Part shown: positions 11,701 through 20,318 of the stretch, one piece after another
Numbering within the stretch: the stretch's first letter is position 1
How the letters are laid out: each line of letters starts with the position of its first letter
Position numbers and translations under genes: made by a program
Source: Elysia marginata
Lineage: Eukaryota; Mollusca; Gastropoda; Plakobranchidae
NCBI GenBank assembly: GCA_019649035.1
Contig: BMAT01004406.1
Coordinates: 5,268 to 25,613 of the forward strand
Direction: 5' to 3'
DNA: 20,346 bases
The notes under the pieces: model-generated
Seen by the model: the letters and a program-made list of their open reading frames with translations, nothing else
What the model was told of the DNA's origin: nothing
The model's database searches: none

Positions 11701-14700
11701 ATGGATGCACATGAAGGCTACAGGCCTCTTTTTTTTAAAGAGGCAACTCAGCAGCTAGGCTTTTATTTGGTTAATTAGTTTTGTTAGAATAAGAAAAAAA
11801 AAATAATTTCCTCCTCCTAAAAAAGGTAAATAAAAAGCTTTTTAGCCCCACAGGAAAATGGAAGTGACAAAATTTAATTTAAAATTAAAAAAAAAAAAAG
11901 AAGTCTATTGATTAGCAGCCACAGCTTGATTGGAGACGCCACTCATTAGTATTCACAGAAAGTTTAGACAACATCTGTACACTAGTGGCTACTCCACAAA
12001 AGAGTAATGTAGACAAAAGAAAAAAATCGGTGGGTTGGTGAATAATAAATGTTTTGCAACCAGTCCAAATGAGTCTCAAGTCGAAATTGTAAGGTACTCA
12101 GATATTGGTATCACAGAAAAGCTTATTTTCTCTACTTTCAAATACACCAAACAGAAAAGCCTTATCATTTTTCTGTACTAAGTTATAGCCCTTTGAAGTC
12201 GGCAGGGTTAGGGCTTGTGAAATTTCAGAAAAAAGGAGAAAACGGCATTTACAGTTTAGATGACTAGAAAGGTATTGAGGTATTAGCAACCATACTAACT
12301 CGATTTAAACAACTAAAAAATGAAAGTTAAACATCCATTGTGTAGGAAAACTGCTTAGTGGTTTTAGCATCAATATCTAATATAAAAAAATGTTAACTTC
12401 TGAACACCCACTATACTTTAAAAGCCTATCTCCAAACTAAGCCTTTCGACTAACAACTCATTTGGACAGAATGCAAGACAAATGACAGCAGCTACAAAAG
12501 CAGGTAGGTAGGTAGGTATGTTGGAAAGAGGAAGAAAAAAAATGAGTAGATTCAATTTGGAAATGTTCACCTAAAAGATTAAAGCTCACTGAAAACCTCA
12601 CTGCTTCCCGATAGCACTAGAGTAATCCATACTCAACAAGAACATCCTGAAGAGCATCATCCTTCAACAAACAACAAGGGAAAGGGTGTACAGGAAATCC
12701 ATTAAAGGGTAGGGTTAATATTGTTGTTATTTGCATTTTGGATAGATCTTGGAAGTGAAAACTACAATTTTAATTTTTCGAAGCTACTTTGTTATGCGAC
12801 GTGACAGGGTAAACCAGGTACAAGTCAGAAGTTTGATACTTTGAGTTCTTTTCTTAAACTAGATTCTACACCATTGAAGAGCTTGAAAAAATATGACTCT
12901 GGCTTATTTATACCATGAGCTGTATAACAAACCATTATGTTAAAAAGGGCTCCAACTCGAAACTCGTCTGAGTGACTTGTGCCTCATTCACCCTGATTGT
13001 CTCCCATATATACATGTATTTAAGGAGGTCTGTCTCTGAATCAAGCTCAATTTTCTAAACTTTGAACATTTTCAGTAGATTTCACTAGACCTATGCACAA
13101 AATTGAGCTTAGGGTGAGCATTCTGTTTATGAATAACTTCTTTTGACTTGCAAATCTAAAGACATAAGAACATTAACTTTGACAAAAAACTTTAAAACAG
13201 TGTAAAGAGCATCGTGATCACATCTGTGAAAGCCTTGCTACACTTGTAACTGACCAAATCCATCTATTGAGCTATTTGAAAGTAGTGGGATCAGGAATGG
13301 TTGAAACTCAGGGGTGCCCATGCTTCACATGCTTGATGCACTGCAACGTATTACTCTGCTTGCTAAGCATGTAACAGATAACATTTCTTAAACTTTCATT
13401 GAATGATTGCAACCATGCATGTCAAAAGGTAGTCACTTAAGTCAGATTATAAAGATAATAAATCATTCTGGTGGTTTAAAGATTGTTAGGCTCTTTTTCA
13501 TCAATTACATTTTGGATTGCTGCATTGCAAAGACCACAATTTTACACATTTTTATGAGCTAAAATTATTCTCTCACTGTCCAAACCTGTCTCAGGAAAGA
13601 CAATTATGAAGGAAAAAACACTTTGATATTGTAACATTTTACCCCAATGTAATAATTCAAACGTGCTGCTCTCAGTGGGTGATGTACTTATAAAGGATTA
13701 TCAAAAATTCTAAAACATTTATATTTTTATTGCATTTTTTAAGCATGTCATGTGTTTGAAATATGTCTCATATAAGCAAAATGAGTTAATCCTCAGTTGT
13801 ATTTAGATACCATTTTGTAACATACAAAAATTTCACTGGCCTTTCCAGACTACTATTAAATGTGCTTGGTTTTACTATTATCTAATAATTACAAATGTGT
13901 CTAGTGAGAAAAGCTTAAAAGATATGGTTGCTAAAAAAAGGGAGGAGGTTTGGACGAATAATTGCATCACTAACCTCTTGAAGCAAATCTTGTGCGGCAA
14001 TAGCTTTAAGAACATTTTTCTTGCTGGTTTCCTGTACTTCTCCACCCAAAAGGAACTCGTCAAGCATGAAGTAAGCCTTTTCAAAGTTGAAGATAATATC
14101 CAGCTCACAGACCTTTAATAAAAAAAAAAAAAATACATTGAAAGAGGAAAGATGAAAACATGAAAATGGACACTGATATGCAATATTTTCAAATTATGTA
14201 CATCTTAGTTGAGTAGAAATACTGTACAATAGATAAGTTGGTTATTACTAGAACAACTCTGGAAAAGTGATCTAAAAAACCCAAAAAAGATATCTTTAAC
14301 TTCTCTAAACACAATCGCCTTTGTTTATAAGATTTAATTATTTAACCAACTTGAGCATATGATAAGTTGTCAATAGAGTTTTGTTTTGCAAAAGGCTATA
14401 GTATCATATCTTAGGTAAGTTGCGATGATTTAATTGCTTTTACTTAGTCAACCATGGTCAAATTCGATGAATAAGATCAGAATTACTTAGAAAACAAATT
14501 CAATTAATTTTCTATTGCCATGACTACGCCATGCTTCAATTAAAGCTTGACACCTTTACCCCTTCGTGACATTGCTTTTGCTGACGTGGCAGTTTCTGGT
14601 TAAAGAGTGGGATTATTCACATATTTTCAACATCACTAAACTCCAATTATAAAGTCGGGTTTTAAATAACTCTGCATTAAATGCCCCTCTTATGCTGTGC

Positions 14701-17700
14701 AAAACATGACGTACATTGTACGACTAACCGTCAGGGGGAACAGCAAAATCCACTGATTTGAGGACACACAACGTACATTGTGTCAGCATCTTGTCATGGC
14801 AAATAGGACATACAACGTGCGCTATAGGTCACGAAGGGGTTAAAAATCAATTTTGGTATGGTCTATTAAAAAATTGCATGGTTTATTACGAAAACGGTGT
14901 TTGAAAAAAAACATAAAAATAGAAAAGAACTACAGAACAGAAATAACAAATAGTGTTCTGGAACATCGCCTCTGTCTCTGAACGCTCTTTCTCTCACTAT
15001 TGAATCTGCAACAGCTTCATTTAAAATATCTCAAATGCTGACCTTACTGCGCAAAGTTGGTCTGCCTAGATAATCATAGCCTGCCCAACTAACTTCGTTC
15101 AAGGTTTACAACTTTTAAGGCATAAAAGAGATGTCAATTTGATGATGCCGTAAAACAAAAAAGGACTTCACTTACTTGGAGGTGTAAAGCATTGCATCAA
15201 TATCAAACTCTTTTAAAAATCTTTATGACATTTCCCCATATTTTTAGATATCAGGAAAATCATTACTGTTCGGCCCTCAATATAGATTCTAACACCATCC
15301 AAAGGTATTTTTGGATCTCCGCAACTCAAATGCATGAGAGGCGGCGGTTTGTTGACAGGAATCTTAACCCTAGAAACAAAACAGCAGCCATAGAATTTAA
15401 ATCTAAAAGGGTTTAAGTGCACTTGTTCCCAATATTCTGTTTTCCTTCATCACCTGACAAAGGGGTCGGGTAGGCAAAAGTGCAAATAGGACTAGGAGAA
15501 TCTGTGACTTCATTATTTATATTTATACTTGTCAATATTATTTCTGTTAAAAAAGTAAGGTACATGGGGTTCAAGAACTTCAAGCCACATATCCTAAGCC
15601 ATCTCTTCACTGATATTAGGCCAAAACTATCCACTGGATCATGGCAGTCCACATAAAGATCCTTTATGAAAAAAGAATCTGTATTTCATATCTAAAATAT
15701 TTACAGCTCTCAAAATGTTTAAGAACCTTGAGTAAGAATAATCATCATGCTTTCTTATTTGAAAGACTATTACATATATTACCCTCATTGAATTTGTGAC
15801 AAAAATTTTTTTAACTCACACTGCCAAAGTATTTGTCCAGGAGTTCTACATAGCGGTGGATGGTTTCAAGAGTAAGCAGCTCATTGTCATCTCGTTCTAT
15901 TGCACAACAAAAATACAAACTGGCATATCTGGAGAAGATAAAAGCAAACATATCAATGCAAGTTGCACAATATAGTTGAAATATTGACTTGAAACACTGA
16001 AGCAGTCATGGTCGATATGTAGAAATAAAAACTTTTGCTTTCTGAAGTTCAGAAAAAGATTGACATTTTCAATGACTTTAAAACATTTTTTTAAAAGAAA
16101 GGTTTACATAAACTTTTATACAGTGACTAGCTGGTGTTAAATCTTATAAATACTGGATCATTAATGGAGCAGTAGAAAAGGTTAATAGAAAAACGTAGGA
16201 GAAAAGCATACTTTGTAACTTGGAGAGAACGATAATCTGATTACCCTAACTCGTCCCTTGATTTGCTTATAAATTTTGTACATGTATGATACATATATCA
16301 ATTTTATCTCATTTTTTGTTTGACTGTGTGTGTGTGAACTATTAATACTAAACTTCGGAAACAAGGGTCTCCATTTTGCAATTAGTAATGACAAAGTATT
16401 CTAAGACTAAGTGATTTCTCTCTTTAAAATTACTTAACGGTGCATTGTAATTTGTACATGAAAAGGCTTTGCCGATTAAAAGTACAAATGAAAATCATAA
16501 TTCAAAATCTACATGTAGGTTCTGATGATGAACAAAACTTATACTATCAAGTCATTTTAACAGCAATAGTTATGTCCATCACAACAGATCACTGATTCAC
16601 AATGTTTTTTCACAGCCTTAGATTTATAACATTTATTATTCTCACTAGCATGGGTGAAGGCATGAAATCTCACAAAACCTGCAGGCTGCTCAATTTTTTG
16701 CCCCCAATCTTAAAAAAGCCTGTAGACTCTGCACTGTAACCTTTGATTTAATACAAGGATATATATATACGGCGTAAATACGCAATATGCAAAAGTTTTA
16801 CAATAAATGAAATCTTCATGGTAGAGAGCTTATTTTTTCAAATGACGATACATGTAATATTGTAAAATTTAAAACTCTGACTTTAGTTTATTACCTCACT
16901 AGCATTACAAACTTGAGATTTACAGAATGTAACCTAGGTCTAGGTCTTGCAGTGAAAAAGATTAAGGGCAAACATAATTATTTTCAGTCTCCATGGTGTA
17001 GCCATGCCAGTTTAAAACATAAAAGCTTAGCACATCAAACCTAAAAAAAGGTCTCTTTTTACAAGCTAGCAAAAGTTGGTTAAAATCTCTAAAAGGTGTT
17101 GTGCACTTTTGTACAAGCATGAATTTGAAGGAAAGAAACTGCAAAAACAAGAATTATTTCAACAATCTTTTTAAAAGCTTTACTAGTACTACATATACTG
17201 ACAGAGGGAATCATTACATTAGGCATTAATGATAAGCTATTTTTGACTAGGATCTAGAAATAGGCTGAACCAAAGGTTTATTGCTCTGTGGTGGCCGAAA
17301 ATGGTCAACCCCAAGCTTGATCTTCTATAGCGAGTAATAATCCTTGATCTCTCTAATTAGGTCCAAAGATATTATTTGTTTGTTGGAAAAACAGAGAAAA
17401 AAAAAGACATTTAAAAATGACTGTTTTTTCAAAAAGGTTGAGTTGATTGTATTGTAGTAGAATCCTTATTATAAATCGAAACAAAAATTATTGCCCATTA
17501 GACTAATAAGTTAAAAACGGTTCTTTGTCTTTGTATTCATTGTTTCTTGCACTACAGTACAATGAAAACATTTTGACAATAACTGCCTTCAAACCAAAGC
17601 ATTTTCATCTAATTTTCCTTTATTTTGACCGTAACAACCTAACACAGGTTTCACAGATGTATAAACACAGGAAAATTACTACCTTATGATCACATGCCCA

Positions 17701-19443
17701 AATTTATTTTAATTACAAGCACAAAGCTGAATGGAGAAAGATTGTTCATCTAGTAAGCGGTCTGTCAATGAACTGTCGGCAGCTGGTTAGCACAACGCAG
17801 ATGATGAACCCATGAATGCCACTGTTACAGCTCACCTTTACATGTGTGTGTTTGTGAGTCAGGCCATGTAACAATACCAATCAACGAAGCAATATACATT
17901 GGCCAATATGCGTTGGGATTTTGATGGGATGGGCCTATGAAGAGAGAGAGAGAGGGAGAAAGAGAGAGGGAGAGGGAGGGAAAGAGAGGGGATAAACATC
18001 ACTACAGTAATTTGACTCTTACTTAGCTGCTGAAGACTCAGCTATAATAATATTAACAGTTGTGAGAGGCCAGTGAACTTCAGTTTAGTCATTTGTAGTT
18101 TTGCACAGACACTGAACTAAGCCTCACTTCCTAGCCCGAAATTAGATTCATCAACTGCTGGTTATTCAATATACAAAGGGTAAATGGAGCTTTGAACTTG
18201 AAAAGTCATCTAAATCTAGTTCTACAAACATTCACGATATGTAAGTTCTGACAAAAAATACCTTTTATACACAATTTTCAGTTCTTTCCACTCCAAAAAA
18301 CTGCACATTTTAGGTTTTCTTGCTAAGACCAGTGTAATAAGTTCCCTGGTGGTCTTCTTCTTCACTCTGTCTGGGTACGCAGAGAACCACTTCTGCAGCC
18401 GCAATTTACCCTGGCGGCTGAACAGCAACATAAACTGCATCTGAGAAGGAGAGAAAAAAAAGTCTTAACAAGCTTTTAACATTGATATGGAAAGGATTGG
18501 GCCAATGTATTTGAAATCAAGAGAGTTCCTGTATAATACTATAGTCATATATTTGGAAAAGAACAAAAAGGTCTAGGCACCTAAACTTATGAAATTTAAG
18601 GTACAAACTAAAAAAGGCATCAATTTGGCTTTTGAAAGCCATCTGTGCAGAAATTCACGACACAGCGCTTCTAAAGAACTATTTTGTAAAATATCCACTG
18701 TCATTTGAGGCAAATTCTATACGGAATTATTAAACAGGCTGCTGGCAAAATCGGTTGGTGCAGTGTCTAGGTCTAGATTTTATAGTATGCAATAATTACT
18801 GTTTAATTACAAGTTTTTCTTCGTTTATCAGGCTCAGCTAAACATGCCTTTATTTTAAGTACCTCTTAATCATATTTGCAGGCGATTATAAACAAGGTTC
18901 GTAGACCATCAAGACTAAAAACGATGAAAATATGAAAGGAAAAAGGATGGAATGCTCTGTCTTCTAGGGCCTAGGATATTGTTTACATGTATGATGCTCT
19001 GTCTTCTAGGGCCTAGGATATTGTTTACATGCGGATCAGCGAAGAGAGCCCTAGGTCACATGATCATTGATGTCTATTTTTGTTGAAAGAACCTAATTTA
19101 TGACTCTAAGAACATGACAAAACAACAGTAAAATAACTAGAATAGATCTAGATCTAGAGTCAGGCCAGCGGGCCAATCCAAGGATTGACGTAGCCAAATC
19201 TAGATTCTAGATCTAGTAGTAGGTTTTAGACTATCAAATTGAATTGATCCCCTATTTCCTGTCCGGTTGTTGTAAAGTAAATGTAAGTTTATGACTAGAC
19301 CTATAAGTAGATCTAGATCTAGAATATAGGATCTGACTGTATTTACTTTTTTACGCGTTTAGATTTTGGTATTGTGTCCCTTCGTGTGCACCACCGTAGA
19401 TTACAATCAAACTTTTCTTAGTTTTATATTCTAATCTTACCAT
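5653..19443 (-). CDS. AP1S: AP-1 clathrin adaptor complex sigma subunit, split gene with alternative 3' ends
   Basis: This is the whole coding span of the small subunit of AP-1, the heterotetramer (gamma, beta1, mu1, sigma1) that sorts cargo into clathrin vesicles at the trans-Golgi network and endosomes. The spliced core has 143 residues: M from exon 1, 59 from exon 2, one split Arg, 36 from exon 3 and 46 from exon 4. Family landmarks are [16 protein letters not shown] near the N-terminus, [13 protein letters not shown] mid-protein, [30 protein letters not shown], and [20 protein letters not shown] near the end. Numbering with MM at the start, residues matching the dileucine-signal pocket described for AP-2 sigma are present: Arg15, Ala63, Leu65, Val88 and Val98, with Ile at 103 where AP-2 has Leu. 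Total length with each tail is 157-162 residues; human AP1S1 is 158. AP-2, AP-3 and AP-4 sigma are less likely because the SRQGK and ARKPKMCSF stretches are AP-1 type. Vertebrates have several AP1S paralogues, so no number is assigned. Confidence 0.96.
7611..7860. mobile_element. Short non-autonomous piggyBac-type element (MITE), 250 bp
   Basis: The ends are inverted: CCTTTTGAGC at 7611-7620 and GCTCAAAAAG at 7851-7860 match at 9 of 10 positions. Both are flanked by TTAA (7607-7610 and 7861-7864), the target-site duplication used by piggyBac transposases. Two near-palindromic 16-mers lie inside: GACCGGTTTACTAGTC at 7764-7779 and GACCGGTATACTGGTC at 7829-7844. There is no coding capacity, so it would have been moved by a transposase encoded elsewhere. 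It lies in the long AP1S intron before tail C. Confidence 0.72.
9259..9436 (-). promoter_or_regulatory. Long CU-rich tract leading to an isolated splice acceptor
   Basis: On the gene strand about 180 nt are dominated by T and C and end TTGTTACATTGTCTCAG at 9256. The opposite strand is correspondingly purine-rich. CU-rich tracts bind PTB-type splicing regulators and favour acceptor use. The open frames read here on the minus strand are runs of Phe, Leu, Ser and Cys caused by the base composition and are not proteins. Confidence 0.35.
10630..10660. repeat. GT-rich microsatellite with a G7 run
   Basis: GTGTGTGTGTG, then CGTGTG, seven G residues and CGTGTATG. It is an imperfect (GT)n tract downstream of the tail B poly(A) signal. 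Confidence 0.9.
10776..10781 (-). terminator. Candidate poly(A) signal for the tail B transcript
   Basis: AATAAA on the minus strand is followed after about 17 nt by a GU-rich stretch (GTTGTATGTGGTGG), the usual layout of a cleavage and polyadenylation site. It is the first AATAAA after the tail B stop. Confidence 0.45.
11122..11166 (-). CDS. AP1S: AP1S alternative last exon, tail B ([14 protein letters not shown])
   Basis: The acceptor CCTTTTCTTTTAAG|GATGAA has a good pyrimidine tract. The phase-0 reading is 14 codons, [14 protein letters not shown], then TGA, giving 157 residues in total. It shares D-A-L-E-Y-G-L positions with tail A and has the same length, so the two exons look like a duplicated pair. 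The intron from exon 4 would be 2808 nt. A poly(A) signal with a GU-rich downstream element lies about 340 nt further on (10776-10781), so this tail has the best-supported 3' end. Confidence 0.83.
   Translation of the reverse strand, partial: DEAVESALKEYGLY
11724..11744. repeat. 8-bp stem hairpin with T-rich loop
   Basis: GCCTCTTT (11724-11731) and AAAGAGGC (11737-11744) form a small hairpin just beyond the AATAAA at 11762-11767 in the direction of AP1S transcription. A role in 3' end formation is possible but unproven. Confidence 0.55.
12503..12518. repeat. (GTAG)n short tandem repeat
   Basis: Four copies of the tetranucleotide GGTA in a row, just downstream of tail A on the gene strand. 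Confidence 0.85.
12617..12661 (-). CDS. AP1S: AP1S alternative last exon, tail A ([14 protein letters not shown])
   Basis: After an AG acceptor (TTGTTGAAG|GATGAT) the phase-0 reading is 14 codons, [14 protein letters not shown], then TAG. Joined to exon 4 it gives a 157-residue protein, close to the human length. The polypyrimidine tract is short and imperfect (TTGTTGTTTGTTG), so usage may be regulated. The pattern of acidic start, VL in the middle and EYGLL at the end aligns with the vertebrate tail pattern VLEEMGLA. The intron from exon 4 is 1313 nt. The first AATAAA I see downstream on this strand is at 11762-11767. Transcript support is not available here. Confidence 0.82.
   Translation of the reverse strand, partial: DDALQDVLVEYGLL
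13043..13110. repeat. 12-bp perfect inverted repeat, 44-nt loop
   Basis: AAGCTCAATTTT at 13043-13054 and its exact complement at 13099-13110 can pair in the pre-mRNA. It lies in the intron between exon 4 and tail A. Confidence 0.8.
13975..14112 (-). CDS. AP1S: AP1S exon 4 (residues 98-143), last invariant exon
   Basis: The acceptor is TATTAAAG|GTCTGT. It follows a T-rich tract (14114-14133 region, A-rich on plus). The donor is CAAGAG|GTTAGT. The 138 nt give exactly 46 codons: [41 protein letters not shown] and DLLQE. Phase is 0 on both sides. Vertebrate AP1S has AIEQADLLQE at the same place, and the exon boundary falls just before the variable C-terminal tail. The opposite strand is also open across this exon; that is a shadow reading. 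Confidence 0.97.
14559..14839. mobile_element. Second piggyBac-type MITE, 281 bp, different family
   Basis: A perfect 12-bp terminal inverted repeat, CCCCTTCGTGAC at 14559-14570 and its complement at 14828-14839, bounds the element. The right flank is TTAA (14840-14843). The left flank is TTTA (14555-14558), one base from a TTAA duplication. Inside are related short motifs, CGTACATTGTACG (14710-14722), ACGTACATTGTGTC (14771-14784) and ACAACGTGC (14812-14820), reminiscent of the repeated subterminal boxes of piggyBac ends. It carries no open reading frame. It lies in AP1S intron 3. Confidence 0.68.
15213..15652 (-). other. Unexplained minus-strand open stretch in AP1S intron 3
   Basis: Two overlapping minus-strand frames (79 and 69 codons) cover 440 nt of slightly higher GC, changing frame near 15415. 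The second includes [18 protein letters not shown] and [16 protein letters not shown], which look more protein-like than the random frames nearby. A decent acceptor (TGTTTTGTTTCTAG) ends at about 15372. Spliced to exon 3 in the AP1S frame it would read Gly then a stop. It may be a decayed mobile element or a chance frame; I do not recognise it. Confidence 0.25.
15820..15928 (-). CDS. AP1S: AP1S exon 3 (residues 61-97)
   Basis: The acceptor is TTCTCCAG|ATATGCC and the donor AGT|GTGAGT. The exon is 109 nt: one base completes the split Arg, then 36 codons follow, ending FGS in phase 0. The translation [11 protein letters not shown], a short acidic turn (RDDNE), then [20 protein letters not shown] is nearly identical to the family over this part. 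It carries residues matching Ala63, Leu65 and Val88 of the AP-2 sigma dileucine pocket. The intron phases on both sides agree with exons 2 and 4. Confidence 0.97.
16325..16336. repeat. (GT)n microsatellite, about six units
   Basis: A short GTGTGTGTGTG run in AP1S intron 2. Confidence 0.85.
17939..17990. repeat. GA-rich (purine) microsatellite
   Basis: About 50 nt of GAGA and GGGA repeats with no pyrimidine on the plus strand. It lies in AP1S intron 2, where the transcript would be CU-rich. Confidence 0.95.
18262..18440 (-). CDS. AP1S: AP1S exon 2 (residues 2-60)
   Basis: The exon follows an acceptor with a pyrimidine tract (TCTCTCCTTCTCAG) and ends AAAAG|GTATTT. It is 179 nt, or 59 codons plus two bases, so the next intron is phase 2 and splits an Arg codon (AG|A). 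It encodes the first two beta strands and first helix of the longin-like sigma fold: [18 protein letters not shown], a variable stretch ([16 protein letters not shown]), then [21 protein letters not shown]. The basic residue matching Arg15 of AP-2 sigma lies in LRLQKW. Open reading beyond the donor runs into unrelated residues, which supports the exon end chosen. Confidence 0.97.
18952..19031. repeat. Tandem duplication of a 38-bp unit (period 42)
   Basis: Copies at 18952-18989 and 18994-19031 are identical across 38 bases, starting ATGCTCTGTCTTCTAGGGCC and ending ATTGTTTACATG, with four bases (TATG) between them. Perfect identity points to a recent duplication. It is in AP1S intron 1. Confidence 0.93.
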
Positions 19444-19520
19444 ATTTTCTGCTGTTCGCCTTGGTTGCACCTAGATTAGTTACACAAGAGAAAATGTTAT
19501 ATGATCTAGATCTCTAGATC
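19143..19520. repeat. Cluster of TCTAGATC palindromic tracts
   Basis: Four tracts built from TAGATC units occur at 19143-19158, 19199-19216, 19308-19323 and 19503-19520. A related GTCTAGGTCTAGAT lies at 18765-18778. They flank exon 1 of AP1S on both sides. Each is self-complementary. I associate such tracts with gastropod genomes, but only from memory. Confidence 0.75.
19441..19443 (-). CDS. AP1S: AP1S exon 1: start codon only (end of 5' UTR exon)
   Basis: On the minus strand an ATG sits directly against a strong splice donor (ATG|GTAAGATT). Joined to exon 2, which itself begins ATGCAG, it gives MMQFMLLF. That matches the double Met of vertebrate AP1S (MMRFMLLF), where as I recall exon 1 also contributes only the initiator codon. 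An A is present at position -3. The upstream 5' UTR probably includes the stretch reading toward 19470, but its 5' end cannot be set from sequence. If this exon is wrong, translation can start at the ATG at 18440 with no loss of the core. Confidence 0.72.
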
Positions 19521-19657
19521 ACATCTACCATTAAACTAGGCTATATTATATCGACATTGTGAAAATATTGGTTTTGAGTGATAAAATTGAAGAGATAAAA
19601 TCCAACAACTGTAAATTTATCAATGTAATCTGACTTTGTTTTCGTCCACATAAGCAA

Positions 19658-19683
19658 CTTCCTTTTCCTTCCGAAGAGGAAGT
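19658..19683 (-). promoter_or_regulatory. Candidate ETS-type promoter cluster upstream of AP1S
   Basis: On the gene strand this reads as three GGAA-type cores in 26 nt, including CGGAAG, the classic ETS core, within an inverted repeat ACTTCCT / AGGAAGT. It is about 220 nt before the start codon, where the promoter of a TATA-less housekeeping gene would be expected. The call rests on motif and position only. Confidence 0.3.
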
Positions 19684-20318
19684 AGAAGGGAAATCACTCT
19701 TAAAAACATTGTGTCCACATTTTGGTTTAATTTAGCCTCGTGTATGCTCCTACTCTTGCGACTAGTGCAAATGAGTCGGATGTCGCAATTTTACAACGCA
19801 TCGATTGTTTGAACAGTGCGTTTAGCTGCCAAACGTTAAAAACTGCATGAAATCATCGAAATGTAACATTTCTGTCCCGACACCTTCATTACCAAGACAG
19901 ACTGGGGTCTGAGTTAGTAAAAGCGCTCGAAGCGTTCCAAATTTCAACTTTTTATCATGTGTCAATCGTAATGTAATCTTTATCGATTACAGAAAAACTC
20001 TTTGCTAAAATAATCGACTGTGTAAATTTCTACTTGCTTAAAACTGGAGAAATGTGCAAACTGTATTTACAAAGGTCATCTTCTACCAAATTTTACTGGT
20101 TTTGGAGAAGTTTAGTAAGCCCCACTGGTAAGCAAAGGGTTGAAGGAAATATACCAATATTTGAAAGTCTGTTGATTTAAGCTATAGAGAGAAATAAAGG
20201 GAATCAAGCCACTCTTTAAAGGGTTTATTCATATTTAAAATTTACGACATTTGCACTGGTCACAAGAATTGGACTTTTAAGGTTAGGTTTGGCCTTAGAG
20301 ACACTTTCTTATGTACGG

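Larger units (their letters stand above)
11167..13974. other. Tail A 3' UTR and introns between exon 4, tail A and tail B
   Basis: Besides tail A and the small repeats listed, no further exon with a phase-0 acceptor and family-like tail was found. Open frames at 11317-11529 and 12098-12289 have no family signal. Confidence 0.6.
14113..18261. other. AP1S introns 3 and 2 (either side of exon 3)
   Basis: Intron 3 (14113-15819) holds the second MITE and the unexplained open stretch. Intron 2 (15929-18261) holds microsatellites and otherwise featureless AT-rich DNA. Confidence 0.75.

Noticed and set aside
13897-14118. 73-codon plus-strand frame
   Set aside because: It is antisense to AP1S exon 4, whose coding identity is certain.
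20100-20133. ACTG|GTAAGC as first-exon donor of a divergent plus-strand gene
   Set aside because: There is a good donor match but no coding sequence, no upstream promoter signal and no partner acceptor in the window.
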